53,351 nucleotides of DNA from DASYAE01 sp036501535 (GCA_036501535.1 DASYAE010000277.1:1-53351); one strand, 5' to 3'; shown: positions 1 through 8,734, counted from the stretch's first letter. Notes: a model not told the origin generated them from the letters alone. Translations and numbers: made by a program.

Positions 1-1236
1 CCCTGGCTGCCCCGCGGCTCGCACCCGCTGCTGCCCTACTACTTCCTGGTCGGCGCGACCTTCCTGCTGATCTGCATCGGCCTGCTGGAGGTCTACTCGG
101 TCTCGACCGTGCACAACCTGCTGACCGGCTCGGCCGAGTACGGCACGATCGAGCAGCAGGCCGTCTCGGTGCTGCTCGGCATCCCGCTGATGTTCGTCGC
201 CGCGCGGCTGCCGGTCCGCTTCTACCGCGCGATCGCCTACCCGCTGCTGATCACCACCCTGATCCTGCTGCTGCTCGTGCTCGCGATCGGGCACACCGGC
301 AGCGGCGGCAACCAGAACTGGCTCACCCTCGGCTCGCTGACCCTGCAGCCCAGCGAGTTCGCCAAGTTCGCCCTGGTGCTGTGGGGCTCCGACCTGCTGG
401 CCCGCAAGGAGCGCGTGCTGGCCGGCTGGGACCACCTGACCGTGCCGCTGCTCCCGATGTCCGGCCTGATCGTCGGTCTCGTCATGCTCGGCGGCGACAT
501 GGGCACCTCGATCATCATCGCGGCGATCGCCTTCGCCCTGCTGTGGATCGTCGGCGCGCCCGGCCGGCTGTTCGCCGCGATCACCGGCTCGGCCGCCGGC
601 CTCGCCGTGCTGGCGGTGCTCATAAGGCCCAGCCGGGTGCGCCGCTTCACCGCGTTCCTCAACCCGGCCGCGGACCCGCAGGGCACCGGCTTCCAGGCGC
701 TGCACAGCTTCAGCGCCCTGTCGGCGGGCGGCTGGTTCGGCGTCGGGATCGGGGCGAGCCAGGAGAAGTGGGGCTCGCTGCCGGAGGCGCAGACCGACTT
801 CATCTTCGCGATCATCGGCGAGGAGCTCGGGCTGGTCGGCGCGCTGGCGGTGCTGGTGCTGTTCGCCATGATCGGCTACGCGGGCCTGCGGATAGCGCTG
901 CGCTCCGAGGACGGCTTCGTGCGGCTGGCCGCCGGCGCGGTCACCGCCTGGCTCATGGTCCAGGTGATGGTCAACCTCGGCGCGGTGCTCGGCGTCCTGC
1001 CGATCGCGGGCGTCCCGCTGCCCTTCGTCTCGTACGGCGGCTCGTCGCTGCTGCCCTCGATGGCGGCGGTCGGCATGCTGATCTCCTTCGCCCGGACCGG
1101 CCGTACGGCCGACGCAGGACCGGAACCGGATAGGCTCGGGACGCGATCCGCGCAGCGCGAGGGCCGCGGCCGGCCGGCGGCTCCCGCGGTGCGCCCGGCC
1201 CGGCCGGCTCCCCAATCAGCGTCGCCAGACCAGTGA
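1..1236 (+). CDS. ftsW: FtsW, septal peptidoglycan polymerase (SEDS), 5'-truncated by window edge
   Basis: The reading frame is open from the first base and 411 residues are visible; the true start lies upstream of the window. SEDS-family glycosyltransferase that polymerises lipid II into septal glycan together with a class B PBP, in the cytoplasmic membrane. About nine hydrophobic segments are readable. Family signatures seen: PSEFAKFALVLW, GGDMGTSIIIA, the LPEAQTDFIFAIIGEELG loop carrying the conserved acidic residue, and VPLPFVSYGGSS near the last helix. A cytoplasmic Arg/Pro/Ala-rich tail of about 50 residues follows. It could be a RodA paralogue by sequence alone, but the position directly before murG in a division cluster argues for FtsW. 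The murG ribosome site overlaps its stop codon. Confidence 0.95.
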   Translation, partial: PWLPRGSHPLLPYYFLVGATFLLICIGLLEVYSVSTVHNLLTGSAEYGTIEQQAVSVLLGIPLMFVAARLPVRFYRAIAYPLLITTLILLLLVLAIGHTGSGGNQNWLTLGSLTLQPSEFAKFALVLWGSDLLARKERVLAGWDHLTVPLLPMSGLIVGLVMLGGDMGTSIIIAAIAFALLWIVGAPGRLFAAITGSAAGLAVLAVLIRPSRVRRFTAFLNPAADPQGTGFQALHSFSALSAGGWFGVGIGASQEKWGSLPEAQTDFIFAIIGEELGLVGALAVLVLFAMIGYAGLRIALRSEDGFVRLAAGAVTAWLMVQVMVNLGAVLGVLPIAGVPLPFVSYGGSSLLPSMAAVGMLISFARTGRTADAGPEPDRLGTRSAQREGRGRPAAPAVRPARPAPQSASPDQ

Positions 1237-1248
1237 GGGACATCCACG

Positions 1249-2469
1249 GTGAATCGAACGGACAGACCGCGTCGGATCGTGCTGGCCGGAGGCGGCACCG
1301 CCGGCCATATCGAGCCCGCGCTCGCGCTTGCCGACGCGCTGCGCCGCCGCGACCCTGAGGTCCGGATCACCGCGCTGGGCACCACCAAGGGCCTGGAGAG
1401 CCGACTGGTGCCGGAGCGCGGCTACGAGCTCGAACTCATCCCGGCCGTCCCGCTGCCGCGCCGGCCCACCGCGGAGCTGTTCACCGTGCCCGGCCGGCTG
1501 GCCGGCACCGTGCGGCGGGCCGCCGAGGTCCTGGACCGGGTCGGCGCCGATGTCGTGGTCGGCTTCGGCGGCTACGTCGCGCTGCCGGCGTACTTCGCCG
1601 CGCGCCGCCGCGGCGTGCCGATCGTGGTGCACGAGGCCAACGTGCGGCCGGGCCTGGCGAACCGGGTCGGCGCCCGGATGACGCACCGGATCGCCACCGG
1701 CTCGCCGGACTGCCGGCTCGGCGGCGGGAAGTACCTCGGGATGCCGCTGCGGCGCTCGATCTCCACGCTGGACCGCGCCGCGCTGCGGGCCGAGGCCTGC
1801 GCCGAGTTCGGACTGGACCCGGAGCGCCGCACGCTGCTCGTCTACGGCGGCTCGCAGGGCGCCCGGCGGCTCAACGAGGCGGTCACCGGCTCGGTGTTCG
1901 CCTTCACCGAGGCCAAGATGCAGATCCTGCACGCGGTCGGCCGCGGCAACTACGACGCCGACGAGGCTGCGTCGGCGCAGAAAGCAGCGCCCGGCTACAT
2001 CGCCGTGCCCTACCTCGACCGGATGGACCTGGCCTACGCGGCGGCCGACGTCGTGCTCTGCCGCGGCGGCGCGATGACCTGCGCCGAGGTCGCCGCGGTC
2101 GGCCTGCCCGCGGCGTACGTGCCGCTGCCGATCGGCAACGGCGAGCAGCGCCTCAACGCCCAGCCCGTGGTGCGGGCCGGCGGCGGCCTGCTGGTCGACG
2201 ACGCCGACCTGACCGCCGCATGGCTCACCGACACCCTGCTGCCGCTGGCCACCGACGTGGACCGGCTCGCCGCGATGGGCCGCGCCGCGGCCGACCTCGG
2301 CCGCCGCGACGCCGACGACGCGCTGGCCGAGATGGTGTTCGCCGCGGCGGCGGGCGAGCCGGCCAAAGCCGGAGCAGCGCAGCCCGAATCAGTGCAGCCC
2401 GGTTCGGCACAGTCTGGACCGGCACAGCCCGGACCGGCGCAGTCGGGGTCGGCCGGGGTCGGGGCATGA
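1249..2469 (+). CDS. murG: MurG, UDP-GlcNAc:lipid I N-acetylglucosaminyltransferase
   Basis: Adds GlcNAc to lipid I to give lipid II at the inner face of the membrane. The GTG start at 1249 has a GAGGGA ribosome site 8 nt upstream; 406 residues. Seen: glycine-rich loop GGGTAGH (14-20), GFGGYVALPA, HEANVRPGLANR, the second-domain loop YGGSQGARRLNE, and the donor-binding stretch RGGAMTCAEVAAVGLPA with GNGEQRLNAQP. GT-B fold, GT28 family. The last ~30 residues are an Ala/Gln/Pro/Gly tail built of five tandem pentapeptides (see the repeat entry), absent from typical MurG. Its stop overlaps the murC start (ATGA), so the two are probably translationally coupled. Confidence 0.96.
   Translation: MNRTDRPRRIVLAGGGTAGHIEPALALADALRRRDPEVRITALGTTKGLESRLVPERGYELELIPAVPLPRRPTAELFTVPGRLAGTVRRAAEVLDRVGADVVVGFGGYVALPAYFAARRRGVPIVVHEANVRPGLANRVGARMTHRIATGSPDCRLGGGKYLGMPLRRSISTLDRAALRAEACAEFGLDPERRTLLVYGGSQGARRLNEAVTGSVFAFTEAKMQILHAVGRGNYDADEAASAQKAAPGYIAVPYLDRMDLAYAAADVVLCRGGAMTCAEVAAVGLPAAYVPLPIGNGEQRLNAQPVVRAGGGLLVDDADLTAAWLTDTLLPLATDVDRLAAMGRAAADLGRRDADDALAEMVFAAAAGEPAKAGAAQPESVQPGSAQSGPAQPGPAQSGSAGVGA
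2377..2451 (+). repeat. Five tandem 15-bp units encoding the MurG C-terminal tail
   Basis: Five in-frame 15-base units (2377, 2392, 2407, 2422, 2437) of the form GCNCAGNCNGGNNCG encode AQPES, VQPGS, AQSGP, AQPGP, AQSGS. The unit boundaries coincide with codons. The units differ at several bases, mostly at third positions, so the array is diverged rather than fresh. Confidence 0.8.
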
Positions 2470-3911
2470 CGCAGGGTCGGCCCGACCCGCGCGGCTACGC
2501 GGTCCCGGACCGGATCCCGCCGGCGGCCGAGCTCGGCCGGATCCACTTCGTCGGCATCGGCGGCGTCGGCATGGCGCCGGTGGCGAAGGTCGCGGTCGAG
2601 CGCGGCCTCCCGGTCTCCGGCAGCGACATAAGGCTCACCCCGGCTGTCAAGGAGCTGATCGCGGTCGGCGCAGCGGTGCATATCGGGCAGCGCGCGGAGA
2701 ACCTCGACGGCGCCGACACGGTCGTCGCGACCACCGGGGTGCCGCCGGACAACGTCGAGCTCGTCGAAGCGGTGCGCCGCGGCCTGCCGATCATCCACCG
2801 CGCCACCGCCCTCGCCGCGCTGATGGAGGGCCGCCGCGCCGTCCTGATCGCCGGGACCCACGGCAAGACCACCACCACCTCGATGCTCGCGGTGGCTCTA
2901 GGAGAGTTCGGCCGCGACCCCTCGTACGTCATCGGCGGCGAGATCGGCGCCTCGGGCCTGAGCGGGATGTCCGGCGCCGGGCCGGAGTTCGTGGCCGAGG
3001 CGGACGAGTCCGACGGGACCTTCCGGCACTACCTGCCGGACATCGCGGTCGTCACGAACATCGAGCTCGACCACGCGGACTACTTCACCTCCGTCGAACA
3101 CGTGCGCTCCGCCTTCGCCGAGTTCGTCCGCCGGATCGTGCCCGGCGGGCTGCTGGTCGCCTGCGTCGACGACCCGGGCGCCGCCGAGGTCGCCCGCGCG
3201 GCCGCCGCCGACGGCGTCCGCGTCGCCTGGTACGGCGCGTCGGCCGAAGCGGACTACCGCGTCGAGGACATCGAGCTGGAGCGCGGCCTGGGCCGCTTCA
3301 CGCTGCTCGCGCACGGCGAGAAGCTCCACGTCGCGCTCGGCGTCCCGGCCCGGCACAACGTGTTCAACGCCGCCGCAGCCTTCGCGGTGCTCGACGAGCT
3401 CGGCATCGAGCGCGCACGGATCCCCGCGGCGCTCACGGCGTACACCGGCGCGCGCCGCCGGCTCGAGCTGAAGGGCGAAGCCGGGGGAGTGCGCGTCTTC
3501 GACGACTACATGCACCACCCGACCGAGATCGCCTCGACACTGGCCGCGCTGCGCGCCATCGCCGGCGAGGGCCGCGTCATCGTCGCCTTCCAGCCGCAGC
3601 GCTACTCGCGCGCCAAAGCGTTCCTGCGCGAGTACGGCGCACCGCTCGGCGCGGCCGACGCGGTCGTGGTGATGGAGGTCTACCCGGGCTCCGGCGAGGA
3701 GCCGATCGCCGGGGTCAGCGGCGCGACGATCGCCGCCGACGTCCCGCTGCCGCCGGACCGGGTCGTGTTCGAGCCCGACTCGGCCGCGGTGCCGGCCCGG
3801 CTGGCCCGGTGGGCCGAGCCCGGCGACGTGGTGGTGACCGCAGGGGCCGGCGACGTCACCCGGCTGGGACCCGAGGTGCTCAGACTGCTCGGGGACGGGA
3901 CGCATCCGTGA
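2466..3911 (+). CDS. murC: MurC, UDP-N-acetylmuramate--L-alanine ligase
   Basis: ATP-dependent ligase that adds L-Ala to UDP-MurNAc in the cytoplasm, first step of the stem peptide. I start it at ATG 2466, which overlaps the murG stop as ATGA; the frame is open further upstream but that stretch is shadow of murG. 481 residues, normal for the family. Seen: GIGGVGM nucleotide-binding loop (30-36), Mur-ligase P-loop GTHGKTTT (130-137, Lys134), TNIELDHADYF in the central domain, RRLELKGE and DDYMHHPTEI in the C-terminal domain. The stop overlaps the ftsQ start (GTGA). Confidence 0.96.
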   Translation: MTQGRPDPRGYAVPDRIPPAAELGRIHFVGIGGVGMAPVAKVAVERGLPVSGSDIRLTPAVKELIAVGAAVHIGQRAENLDGADTVVATTGVPPDNVELVEAVRRGLPIIHRATALAALMEGRRAVLIAGTHGKTTTTSMLAVALGEFGRDPSYVIGGEIGASGLSGMSGAGPEFVAEADESDGTFRHYLPDIAVVTNIELDHADYFTSVEHVRSAFAEFVRRIVPGGLLVACVDDPGAAEVARAAAADGVRVAWYGASAEADYRVEDIELERGLGRFTLLAHGEKLHVALGVPARHNVFNAAAAFAVLDELGIERARIPAALTAYTGARRRLELKGEAGGVRVFDDYMHHPTEIASTLAALRAIAGEGRVIVAFQPQRYSRAKAFLREYGAPLGAADAVVVMEVYPGSGEEPIAGVSGATIAADVPLPPDRVVFEPDSAAVPARLARWAEPGDVVVTAGAGDVTRLGPEVLRLLGDGTHP

Positions 3912-4723
3912 CCGACGACTCCCGCCCGGGCTCTGATTCGGCCGCGTCCGCCACCGGCACGGCTGCACCGGCGCGCCCGGCCCCGGGAGTCTCTCGGCTG
4001 CCTGAGCTTTATGCGGCACGGCGCCGCGCACGTCAGCGATGGAGGCGCCTGAGCGTCACCATCACCGTCATGCTGCTTCTGCTGTCCGTCCTCGGATATG
4101 TGCTCGTGTGTCACAGCTCGCTGTTCGCGCTGCGCTCGATCCACGTGGCGGGCGCCGGGGGTGACGGTCTTTCAGCCCAGCGCGTCACGCAGGCCGCCGC
4201 GCTCCCCCTCGGCGCGCCGCTCACGTCCCTCGACACCGCCGGGGCGCAGGCCCGGATCGAGCGGATCCCGCAGGTGGCCTCGGCCCGGGTGGCGGTCGTG
4301 TGGCCGCACACCGTCCGGATCACGGTGACCACCCGCGTCGCCGCCGCGCTGATCCCCAACGGCTCGACCTATGACGAGGTGGACGCGGGCGGCGTAGTGT
4401 TCGACACGGTGTCCGCACCGACCGGCCACCTTCCGGTGATCACCGTCCAGGGCGGCCCGGCGGTGCAGGCCGCGATCGTGCCGGGGGCGCTCGCCGCGCT
4501 CTCCGCTCTCGGTTCCACCGCTCCGGCCATCGCCGGCGAGGTGACCGGCATTTCCGCATCGAGCGCTTATTCGATAATGCTGCGGCTGTCCGGCGGGGTG
4601 ACCGTCGACTGGGGCGGTGGCGACGCGCCGGTGCTTAAGGCCCGTGATCTCGCGGCACTGATGCGATACCGGAAGGCATCCGCATATAACGTCAGTGCGC
4701 CGGACGCGCCGAGTGTGTCATGA
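3908..4723 (+). CDS. ftsQ: FtsQ/DivIB, divisome membrane protein with POTRA domain
   Basis: Bitopic divisome protein that links early and late division proteins. Start GTG 3908 overlaps the murC stop. 271 residues: a Pro/Ala/Ser-rich cytoplasmic N-terminus with a basic patch (RRRARQRWRR, 38-47), one membrane helix about 49-68, then the extracytoplasmic POTRA domain starting at FALRSIHVAG and including IERIPQVASARVAVVWPHTVRITVTTR, and a beta domain to the end. It replaces the murB/ddl genes seen between murC and ftsQ in proteobacteria; the direct murC-ftsQ junction is the actinobacterial arrangement. About 370 bp follow before ftsZ. Confidence 0.92.
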   Translation: MTDDSRPGSDSAASATGTAAPARPAPGVSRLPELYAARRRARQRWRRLSVTITVMLLLLSVLGYVLVCHSSLFALRSIHVAGAGGDGLSAQRVTQAAALPLGAPLTSLDTAGAQARIERIPQVASARVAVVWPHTVRITVTTRVAAALIPNGSTYDEVDAGGVVFDTVSAPTGHLPVITVQGGPAVQAAIVPGALAALSALGSTAPAIAGEVTGISASSAYSIMLRLSGGVTVDWGGGDAPVLKARDLAALMRYRKASAYNVSAPDAPSVS

Positions 4724-5093
4724 TTTTCGCACTGCGTGACGGCGGGTCAGATTACCTTCGCCGCGCGAGTTGCGGCGTGTTCGTTGAACCCGGGGGCCCG
4801 GCGACTTACTGTCGAGTCGTCGGTCGAGTCACCCTGTCGCGTTGACCCGCGCCGACGCCGAGGCGGCCGGGAGACGATAAGGTCGCTAGTGCTCCATTTG
4901 CCAACAGTGCTGTCCGCGCACGAATCGGGCGGCGGCGCCCGCTGCAGCGCCGTGGCATCCTCATGGCGGGAATATGCGGATGCTTCGGGAGGGCCCGGCC
5001 GGCGGTGTTGGCAGGCGGGGCGCTGGGCCAGCCGACCCGCTGGACGCCGACCAGCCGACCATCAGACTCACCAGCGCGAGAGGCCTTCCTACC
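4724..5093 (+). promoter_or_regulatory. ftsQ-ftsZ intergenic region with a candidate ftsZ promoter
   Basis: 370 bp without a convincing gene. A good housekeeping-type promoter is visible: TTGAAC (4784-4789), 17 bp, TACTGT (4807-4812). A second -10-like TAAGGT lies near 4877 without a matching -35, and other starts may exist, since ftsZ in streptomycetes is driven by several promoters in the equivalent gap. Transcription from the first promoter would give an ftsZ leader of about 275 nt. Nothing else recognisable was seen in the rest of the gap. Confidence 0.6.
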
Positions 5094-6311
5094 GTGGGTG
5101 CACCGCAGAATTACCTCGCCGTGATCAAAGTCGTCGGCATCGGCGGCGGCGGTGTCAACGCGATCAACCGGATGATCGAGGTCGGCCTCAAGGGCGTCGA
5201 GTTCATCGCCATCAACACCGACGCCCAGGCGCTGTTGATGAGCGACGCGGACGTCAAGCTCGACGTGGGCCGGGAGCTGACCCGCGGCCTCGGCGCGGGC
5301 GCGGACCCGGACGTGGGCCGCAAGGCCGCGGAGGACCACGCCGAGGAGATCGAGGAGGTCATCAAGGGCGCCGACATGGTCTTCGTGACCGCCGGCGAGG
5401 GCGGCGGCACCGGGACCGGCGGGGCGCCGGTGGTGGCCCGGATCGCCCGCTCGCTCGGCGCGCTGACCATCGGCGTGGTCACCCGGCCGTTCACCTTCGA
5501 GGGCCGGCGCCGCGCGGCCCAGGCCGAGGCCGGCATCGCGCAACTGCGCGACGAGGTGGACACCCTCATCGTGATCCCCAACGACCGGCTGCTGTCGATC
5601 TCCGCCCCCGGCGCGACGGTGCTCGACGCGTTCAAGTCGGCCGACCAGGTGCTGCTCTCCGGCGTGCAGGGCATCACGGACCTGATCACCACCCCGGGCC
5701 TGATCAACCTCGACTTCGCGGACGTCAAGTCGGTCATGTCGGAGGCCGGCTCGGCGCTGATGGGCATCGGCTCGGCGCGCGGGGACGACCGCGCGGTGGC
5801 CGCGGCCGAGATGGCGATCTCCTCGCCGCTGCTCGAGGCCTCCATCGACGGCGCCCGCGGCGTGCTGCTGTCCATCTCCGGCGGCTCCGACCTCGGCCTG
5901 TTCGAGATCAACGAGGCCGCGCAGCTGGTCTCCGAGGCCGCACATCAGGATGCGAACATCATCTTCGGCGCGGTGATCGACGACGCGCTCGGCGACGAGG
6001 TGCGGGTGACCGTCATCGCCGCCGGCTTCGACGGCGGCCAGCCGGCCAAGCGGCGCGAGGGCGGCAAGGCCCGGCCCGAGGAGGCGCCCGGGAACACCAC
6101 GGTGCACAACGCGATGCTCGGCACGCTGCCCAAGCCGACCGGCGAGCAGGGCGAGGACCCGCTGGCCGGGACCATGCCGACCGGCACGACTGCGACGGGC
6201 GCGGCCGCGACGGGCGCGACGGCCGCGGGCGCGGCCATCCCGCCGGTGCGCCGGCCCGACTCGGCCGACGACCTGGACATCCCGGACTTCCTGAAGGACG
6301 GCGGCCGGTAA
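5094..6311 (+). CDS. ftsZ: FtsZ, tubulin-like cell division GTPase
   Basis: Forms the Z-ring or septal ladders. The GTG start at 5094 (GTG GGT GCA CCG CAG, protein start VGAPQNYLAVIK) matches the common actinobacterial FtsZ N-terminus; GAGAGG at 5078-5083 is the likely ribosome site. 405 residues. Seen: GTP-binding loop GGGTGTGG (103-110), synergy or T7 loop NLDFADVKSVM (from 205), and the conserved C-terminal peptide DDLDIPDFLKDGGR that docks partners such as SepF and FtsW. Between core and tail is an Ala/Thr/Gly-rich linker including TGTTATGAAATGATAAGAA. A strong hairpin follows the stop. Confidence 0.98.
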   Translation: MGAPQNYLAVIKVVGIGGGGVNAINRMIEVGLKGVEFIAINTDAQALLMSDADVKLDVGRELTRGLGAGADPDVGRKAAEDHAEEIEEVIKGADMVFVTAGEGGGTGTGGAPVVARIARSLGALTIGVVTRPFTFEGRRRAAQAEAGIAQLRDEVDTLIVIPNDRLLSISAPGATVLDAFKSADQVLLSGVQGITDLITTPGLINLDFADVKSVMSEAGSALMGIGSARGDDRAVAAAEMAISSPLLEASIDGARGVLLSISGGSDLGLFEINEAAQLVSEAAHQDANIIFGAVIDDALGDEVRVTVIAAGFDGGQPAKRREGGKARPEEAPGNTTVHNAMLGTLPKPTGEQGEDPLAGTMPTGTTATGAAATGATAAGAAIPPVRRPDSADDLDIPDFLKDGGR

Positions 6312-6317
6312 GCCTCC

Positions 6318-6341
6318 GGCGGCCGGCGCGGGCCGGCCGCC
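6318..6341 (+). terminator. Perfect hairpin after ftsZ
   Basis: GGCGGCCGGC, loop GCGG, GCCGGCCGCC: a 10-bp perfect stem starting 7 nt after the ftsZ stop. There is no T-run, as is common for actinobacterial terminators. It may limit read-through into pgeF, which has its own -10-like box. Confidence 0.6.
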
Positions 6342-6369
6342 CCGGCTTGGTGATCGCCGGGCCTTCTGG

Positions 6370-6384
6370 CAGGCTCGAGGCGTG
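6370..6384 (+). promoter_or_regulatory. Candidate leaderless promoter of pgeF
   Basis: A -10-like CAGGCT (6370-6375) is followed by 6 nt and the GTG start at 6382, with no ribosome site in between. The spacing would put the transcription start at or next to the start codon. The box is weak (C instead of T first). Confidence 0.4.
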
Positions 6385-7119
6385 GACCTATTCGAGCTCG
6401 GGCGGTGCGGCTTCGCGTTCTCGGACCGGCGCGGCGGGGTCAGCCCGGCGCCCTACGGCGAGCTGAACCTCGCCCGCCACGTGGGGGACGACCCGGCCGC
6501 CGTGGAGAAGAACCGGCGGCTGGCGGCCGAGGCGCTCGGCGCGGACCCGGACCGGGTCGTGTACATGAACCAGGTCCACGGCGCCGATGTCGCCGTGGCC
6601 CGCGGACCGTGGCCGGACGGCGCGCTCCCCTCGGTCGACGCGACCGTCACCGACCGGCCCGGCGTCGTCCTGGCCGTCATGGTCGCGGACTGCACCCCGG
6701 TGCTGCTGGCCGACCCGGTCGCCGGCGTGGTCGCCGCTGCGCACGCCGGGCGCCCCGGCCTGGCCGCCGGCGTCGTCCCGGCGACGATCGCGGCGATGCG
6801 CGAGCTCGGCGCGCAGCCCGCCCGGATGGTGGCCTACACCGGTCCGGCGGTATGCGGGGACTGCTACGAGGTGCCCGAGGACATGCGGGCCGACGTGGCG
6901 TCGAAGGTCCCGCTCTCCTGGGCGACGACCCGTCAGGGCACCCCCGCGGTGGACGTGCCCGGCGGCGTCTGGGCGCAGCTGGCCGAGGCCGGCGTGACCG
7001 AGGGCTACCGCTCGCCGGTCTGCGCGATGGAGTCGGCCGAGCACTACTCGTACCGCCGGGAGGGAGTCACCGGCCGGTTCGCCGGATTCGTATGGCTGCG
7101 CGCGGACCGGACGCCGTGA
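6382..7119 (+). CDS. pgeF: PgeF/YfiH-type multicopper-oxidase-like (DUF152) protein
   Basis: Member of the YfiH/LACC1 family, described as purine nucleoside phosphorylase/adenosine deaminase and, in E. coli, as peptidoglycan editing factor. GTG start 6382; 245 residues. Seen: N-terminal FSDRRGGVSPAPYGELNLA, NQVHGADV with the first metal-ligand His, VADCTPVLLADP with the catalytic Cys, AAHAGRPG with the second ligand His, and the late CAMESAEHYSYRREGVTGRF stretch. In actinobacteria this gene follows ftsZ almost invariably. Its stop overlaps the yggS start (GTGA). Which reaction matters here cannot be told from sequence. Confidence 0.9.
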   Translation: MDLFELGRCGFAFSDRRGGVSPAPYGELNLARHVGDDPAAVEKNRRLAAEALGADPDRVVYMNQVHGADVAVARGPWPDGALPSVDATVTDRPGVVLAVMVADCTPVLLADPVAGVVAAAHAGRPGLAAGVVPATIAAMRELGAQPARMVAYTGPAVCGDCYEVPEDMRADVASKVPLSWATTRQGTPAVDVPGGVWAQLAEAGVTEGYRSPVCAMESAEHYSYRREGVTGRFAGFVWLRADRTP

Positions 7120-7946
7120 GCGACGGTTCGGCGCCGGCCCGAGACTCCGGACACGATGGAGCCTTCGGACACGACGGAGCCGAAGGGCTCGAACACGGCT
7201 CGGCCGAAGAACTCGAACACAGCGCCGAAGATCCGCGTGGTGCACAGATCGCCCGGAATCTGGCGCGGGTCCGGGAGCGGATAGCCGCCGCCTGCGCCGC
7301 CGCGGGGCGCGGGCCGGACTCGGTCGGGCTCGTCGCGGTCACCAAGTTCTTCCCGGCCGAGGACGCCCTGCGCCTGATCCGGCACGGTGTCCGGCACCTC
7401 GGCGAGAACCGCGACCAGGAGGCGGCGCCGAAGGCGGCGCAGGTGCGCGAGGCGCTCGGCGAGCCGGCCCGGCCCGCCGTCAGCTGGCACTTCATCGGCC
7501 AGCTGCAGACCAACAAGGCCCGGTCGGTCGTCGCGTACGCGGACGTGATCGAGTCGGTCGACCGGCTCAAGCTCGTCGCCGCGCTCGCCGCCGCCGCCGA
7601 CGGCGCCGGGCGCTCGCCGCTGTGCCTGGTCCAGGTCAACCTCGATCCGGCCGCGGCCGGCCGCGGTGGCGCGGAGCCCGGCGAGGTGGAGCGGATCGCC
7701 GACGCGGTCGCCCTTTCGCGCGCCCTGCGCCTCGGCGGCCTCATGGCCGTCGCCCCGCTCGGCGCGGATCCCGCACCCGCGTTCGAACAGCTCGCTGCGA
7801 TCCACGCGAAACTCCGTGGCGCGCACGCCGAAGCCGTGTCACTCTCGGCGGGGATGAGCGGGGACCTCGAGCAGGCCGTTGCGGTGGGGGCGACACACGT
7901 GCGTATAGGCTCCGCCTTGCTCGGCAGGAGGCCCCCGCTGCGGTAA
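7116..7946 (+). CDS. yggS: YggS/PLPBP-family pyridoxal phosphate homeostasis protein
   Basis: PLP-carrying single-domain TIM-barrel protein (PROSC family) involved in vitamin B6 and amino acid homeostasis. Start GTG 7116 overlaps the pgeF stop. 276 residues, about 40 longer than usual at the N-terminus: residues 2-42 are Asp/Glu/His/Gly-rich with repeated GHDGA and LEH motifs, encoded by short imperfect tandem duplications. The family core starts near IARNLARVRERI; seen are VAVTKFFP with the PLP lysine, HLGENRDQEAAPKA, WHFIGQLQTNKAR, SVDRLKL and LSAGMSGDLEQAVAVGATHVRIGSALLG. It sits in the conserved place between pgeF and sepF. Confidence 0.93.
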   Translation: MSDGSAPARDSGHDGAFGHDGAEGLEHGSAEELEHSAEDPRGAQIARNLARVRERIAAACAAAGRGPDSVGLVAVTKFFPAEDALRLIRHGVRHLGENRDQEAAPKAAQVREALGEPARPAVSWHFIGQLQTNKARSVVAYADVIESVDRLKLVAALAAAADGAGRSPLCLVQVNLDPAAAGRGGAEPGEVERIADAVALSRALRLGGLMAVAPLGADPAPAFEQLAAIHAKLRGAHAEAVSLSAGMSGDLEQAVAVGATHVRIGSALLGRRPPLR

Positions 7947-8086
7947 CGTCTCATTCAAGTACCCGAACGTCACTCCGCGGTGTAACGGCGACATGCCCGG
8001 ACAGTCGGGCCGAGGGATCCCGGCTCGGGATCCGGCGCCCGGCCGGGGAGTGGATGACCCATCAGTTCGAGCGGGAAGGGACGGGC

Positions 8087-8734
8087 ATGCCCGGCATCAT
8101 GAAGAAGGCGGCCGTCTATCTCGGGCTGATGGAAGGCGACGACCCGTACGCGTACGACGAGTACGCCGAGGAAGGCGAGGACCAGGAGGTCCCGCAGGAG
8201 TCCGAGGGCGACGACGGCCGCGAGGCCTACGAGGAGGTCAGCCCTCTGCTGCTCGGTGAGCAGCGCCGCCCGCGCGAGGCGGCCCCGGCCGACCCGCCGC
8301 GCCGCGACACCGGCGACTTCGGCCGGCCGGCCCCGGTCTCCCTGCTGCCGGAGCGGGCCGAGCGCTCGCCGCGGTACGACCGCTCGCAGCCCGCCGTGCT
8401 CGGCTCGGTCGGCTTCGGCGGGGGCGGCGGCAACGGCGGCGGATCGGGCGAAGAGGTGTACCGCATCACCACGCTGCACCCGCGCAGCTACAGCGAGGCC
8501 CGCACGATCGGCGAGCACTTCCGCGAGGGCACCCCGGTCATCATGAACCTCAGCGAGATGGCCGACGCCGACGCGAAGCGGCTGGTCGACTTCGCCGCCG
8601 GCCTGATCTTCGGGCTGCGCGGGGACATCGAAAGGGTGACTCAGAAGGTCTTCTTGCTTTCACCTGCTAACGTCGATGTGACGGCCGAGGACAAGGCCCG
8701 CATCGCGGAAGGCGGGTTCTTCAACCAGAGCTGA
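8087..8734 (+). CDS. sepF: SepF, FtsZ-associated cell division protein
   Basis: Cytoplasmic ring-forming protein that tethers FtsZ to the membrane. I start at ATG 8087 (MPGIMKKAAVYLGL), preceded by GGAAGGGACGGGC; the first residues form the amphipathic membrane-binding helix. ATG 8099 is an alternative but would remove part of it. 215 residues: acidic linker 18-110 with GGGGGNGGGSG near its end, then the folded domain from about 125 (TTLHPRSYSEARTIGEHF, PVIMNLSEM, RLVDFAAGLIFGLRGDIERV, VFLLSPANVDVT). The FtsZ C-terminal peptide to which SepF binds is intact in this window. Confidence 0.95.
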   Translation: MPGIMKKAAVYLGLMEGDDPYAYDEYAEEGEDQEVPQESEGDDGREAYEEVSPLLLGEQRRPREAAPADPPRRDTGDFGRPAPVSLLPERAERSPRYDRSQPAVLGSVGFGGGGGNGGGSGEEVYRITTLHPRSYSEARTIGEHFREGTPVIMNLSEMADADAKRLVDFAAGLIFGLRGDIERVTQKVFLLSPANVDVTAEDKARIAEGGFFNQS

